Of a DNA stretch of 64,000 nt, positions 62,733 through 64,000 are shown one piece after another. The position numbers and the translations under genes were made by a program. Every line of letters starts with the position of its first letter. Position 1 is the first letter of the stretch. The notes beneath the pieces are model-generated. The model was not told the origin of the DNA. It saw only the letters and a list, made by a program, of their open reading frames with translations, and ran no database searches. Source of the stretch: Chryseosolibacter sp039917935 (GTDB lineage Bacteria > Bacteroidota > Bacteroidia > Cytophagales > Cyclobacteriaceae); NCBI GenBank assembly GCA_039917935.1, contig JBDSIM010000247.1, forward strand, positions 5,157-69,156, written 5' to 3'.

Positions 62733-63659
62733 TTACGCTGCAGCGGCAGCCAGCAGATATAATACAGCCATTCTAACGGCGACTCCATTTTCCACCTGAT
62801 CGAGAATGATAGAATGCACGGAGTCGGCTGCATCGCTGGTTAATTCTACACCACGATTAATTGGCCCAGGATGCATGATGACAATGGGTTTCCTGAGGTC
62901 ATCCAACATTTTTTTGTTGATGCCATAGTATATGGAATACTCCCGAAGGGAAGGGAAATATTTTATTTGTTGCCGCTCCAGTTGTATGCGCAAAACATTG
63001 GCGACATCACACCATTGGAGCGCTTTCATCACGTCAAATTCAACCTGCACACCAAGTTGGCCAATAAATTTCGGAAGCAGCGTGGGGGGTCCGCAAACCA
63101 TTACTTTCGCACCTAACTTTTGCAGCGCAAAAATATTTGATAGCGCGACGCGCGAGTGAAGTATATCGCCAATGATGGCAATTTTCTTACCAGTGACATT
63201 CCCCAGTTTCTCTCGTATAGAGAACGCGTCGAGTAAGGCCTGGGTGGGATGTTCATGCGTCCCATCTCCGGCATTAACGATGTTGGCTTTGACATGTTTC
63301 GAGAGATAATGTGAGGCGCCTGCGCTGGCATGCCGCATCACAACCATATCCACCTTCATGGCCAGTATGTTATTTACTGTATCCAGCAAAGTCTCTCCCT
63401 TTTTTACAGAGCTATTGGAAGCGGAGAAGTTCACAACATCTGCAGACAACCTTTTTTCTGCTAGTTCAAATGAGAGCCTGGTACGGGTAGAGTTTTCAAA
63501 GAAAATATTGGCAATTGTTACATCTCTGAGGGAGGGTACTTTTTTAATAGGTCTATTAATGACTTCTTTAAAATTGTCTGCTGTTTCAAAAATAAGTTCT
63601 ATGTCTTCCCTGGTAATGTCTTTAATGCCGAGCAGGTGTTTTTGACTAAGTCTAGACAT
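62733..63659 (-). CDS. pyrB: Aspartate carbamoyltransferase, catalytic subunit
   Basis: This 308-residue enzyme of pyrimidine synthesis has carbamoyl phosphate-binding STRTR in FFENSTRTRLSFELAEKRL, HPTQALLDAF and the aspartate-binding region HPGPINRGVELT. It is encoded three bases behind pyrR, so they form an operon. A regulatory PyrI subunit is not visible, as expected where PyrR controls expression. Confidence 0.95.
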   Translation of the reverse strand: MSRLSQKHLLGIKDITREDIELIFETADNFKEVINRPIKKVPSLRDVTIANIFFENSTRTRLSFELAEKRLSADVVNFSASNSSVKKGETLLDTVNNILAMKVDMVVMRHASAGASHYLSKHVKANIVNAGDGTHEHPTQALLDAFSIREKLGNVTGKKIAIIGDILHSRVALSNIFALQKLGAKVMVCGPPTLLPKFIGQLGVQVEFDVMKALQWCDVANVLRIQLERQQIKYFPSLREYSIYYGINKKMLDDLRKPIVIMHPGPINRGVELTSDAADSVHSIILDQVENGVAVRMAVLYLLAAAAA

Positions 63660-63662
63660 ATT

Positions 63663-64000
63663 TCAATCCTTATTGATCAACCAGATTTTGTTTTGTTTGT
63701 GACCTTGTGCTTGTAGTTCCACCAACACCTTTTGGGACGCCATGGTATTCACTGTTTTCCCGACGTAATCAGGTGCAATTGGCAACTCGCGGTTATATTT
63801 TCTGTCGATCATGACCAACAACTCTACTTTTGCTGGTCTCCCAAAAGCGATCATCGCGTCCATTGCGGCCCGGATAGTTCTGCCTGTAAAAAGAACGTCA
63901 TCCACTAACACCACTTTTTTGCCTTCGATTATAAACGGAATCCTGTTCTCGCTGGCTTTGATCGGTTCTTCCCTTCTACGGAAATCATCCCGGTGAAAAG
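63663..64000 (-). CDS. pyrR: PyrR bifunctional regulator / uracil phosphoribosyltransferase (5' end outside window)
   Basis: The C-terminal part of PyrR is present: the PRPP-binding signature VVLVDDVLFTGRTIRAAMDA, LLVMIDRKYNRELPIAPDYV and the end QNKIWLINKD. The protein binds uridine nucleotides and the pyr mRNA to attenuate transcription, and has uracil phosphoribosyltransferase activity. The start codon and the expected pyr attenuator are beyond the right edge. Confidence 0.92.
   Translation of the reverse strand, partial: FHRDDFRRREEPIKASENRIPFIIEGKKVVLVDDVLFTGRTIRAAMDAMIAFGRPAKVELLVMIDRKYNRELPIAPDYVGKTVNTMASQKVLVELQAQGHKQNKIWLINKD

Overview
The window looks like chromosomal DNA of a Bacteroidota bacterium, most likely of the Cytophagales. 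This is inferred from gene content and style: a fused DAHP synthase-chorismate mutase in an aromatic operon, Lys/Ala-rich SWIB and H1-like proteins, ThuA/PQQ-type sugar dehydrogenase lipoproteins, Tat-type TIM-barrel sugar proteins, and a promoter-like TAnnTTTG element. I saw no rRNA, tRNA, CRISPR array, insertion sequence or phage structural gene.

0.3-15.1 kb: a one-strand cluster of tightly packed, mostly unrecognised genes. After a helical-repeat protein (331-1800) come ten or eleven open frames (2170-15086) with short gaps or overlaps, closed by a long hairpin at 15116-15158. They encode a leaderless subtilisin-like protease, three helix-rich proteins, a 755-residue protein with internal repeats, a possible trypco2-like adaptor with a TIG-like end, a protein with a degenerate papain-like (YiiX-type) end, and two neighbours with matching N-termini. 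The last, 807 residues, joins a caspase-like His/Cys domain to a zinc-phospholipase-C-like helical domain. This is the best candidate for an undescribed system, perhaps a protease-triggered toxin or defence module. That role is inference.

15.2-44.9 kb: an accessory region of single genes. It has a cupin protein, AraC-type regulators, a PAS histidine kinase with a GAF partner, periplasmic or lipoprotein sugar-metabolism proteins (Gfo/Idh/MocA, TIM-barrel isomerases, an amidohydrolase, a propeller glycosidase, a ThuA-dehydrogenase-PKD-cytochrome fusion), Cu/Zn SOD, a RibD-type reductase, two H1-like basic proteins with a duplicated 5' end, an aminotransferase and an FRG-domain protein.

45.0-48.8 kb: an alkylation-repair neighbourhood: AlkA-type glycosylase, a 2OG-Fe(II) oxygenase broken by an in-frame TAG, a stand-alone Ada zinc domain lacking the acceptor cysteine, and an AraC-methyltransferase Ada.

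48.8-54.8 kb: an aromatic amino acid operon (prephenate dehydratase, aminotransferase, prephenate dehydrogenase, DAHP synthase-chorismate mutase) followed by a ROK kinase and a SIS isomerase. Upstream lies a textbook-like attenuator: a 20-codon leader with eight consecutive Phe/Tyr codons, and mutually exclusive antiterminator and terminator hairpins.

54.8-64.0 kb: an MscS channel; the fused remains of an alpha-2-macroglobulin/pbpC pair after a large internal deletion; two tandem OmpA-type proteins, one with about seven 37-residue repeats; cystathionine beta-synthase; and pyrB with pyrR, the latter cut by the window edge.

Several genes outside the main cluster carry stops, frameshifts or deletions (DUF1761, FtsX-type permease, CinA, 2OG oxygenase, alpha-2-macroglobulin, pbpC). 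Gene decay is a theme of the window, although sequencing error cannot be excluded for the single-base cases.
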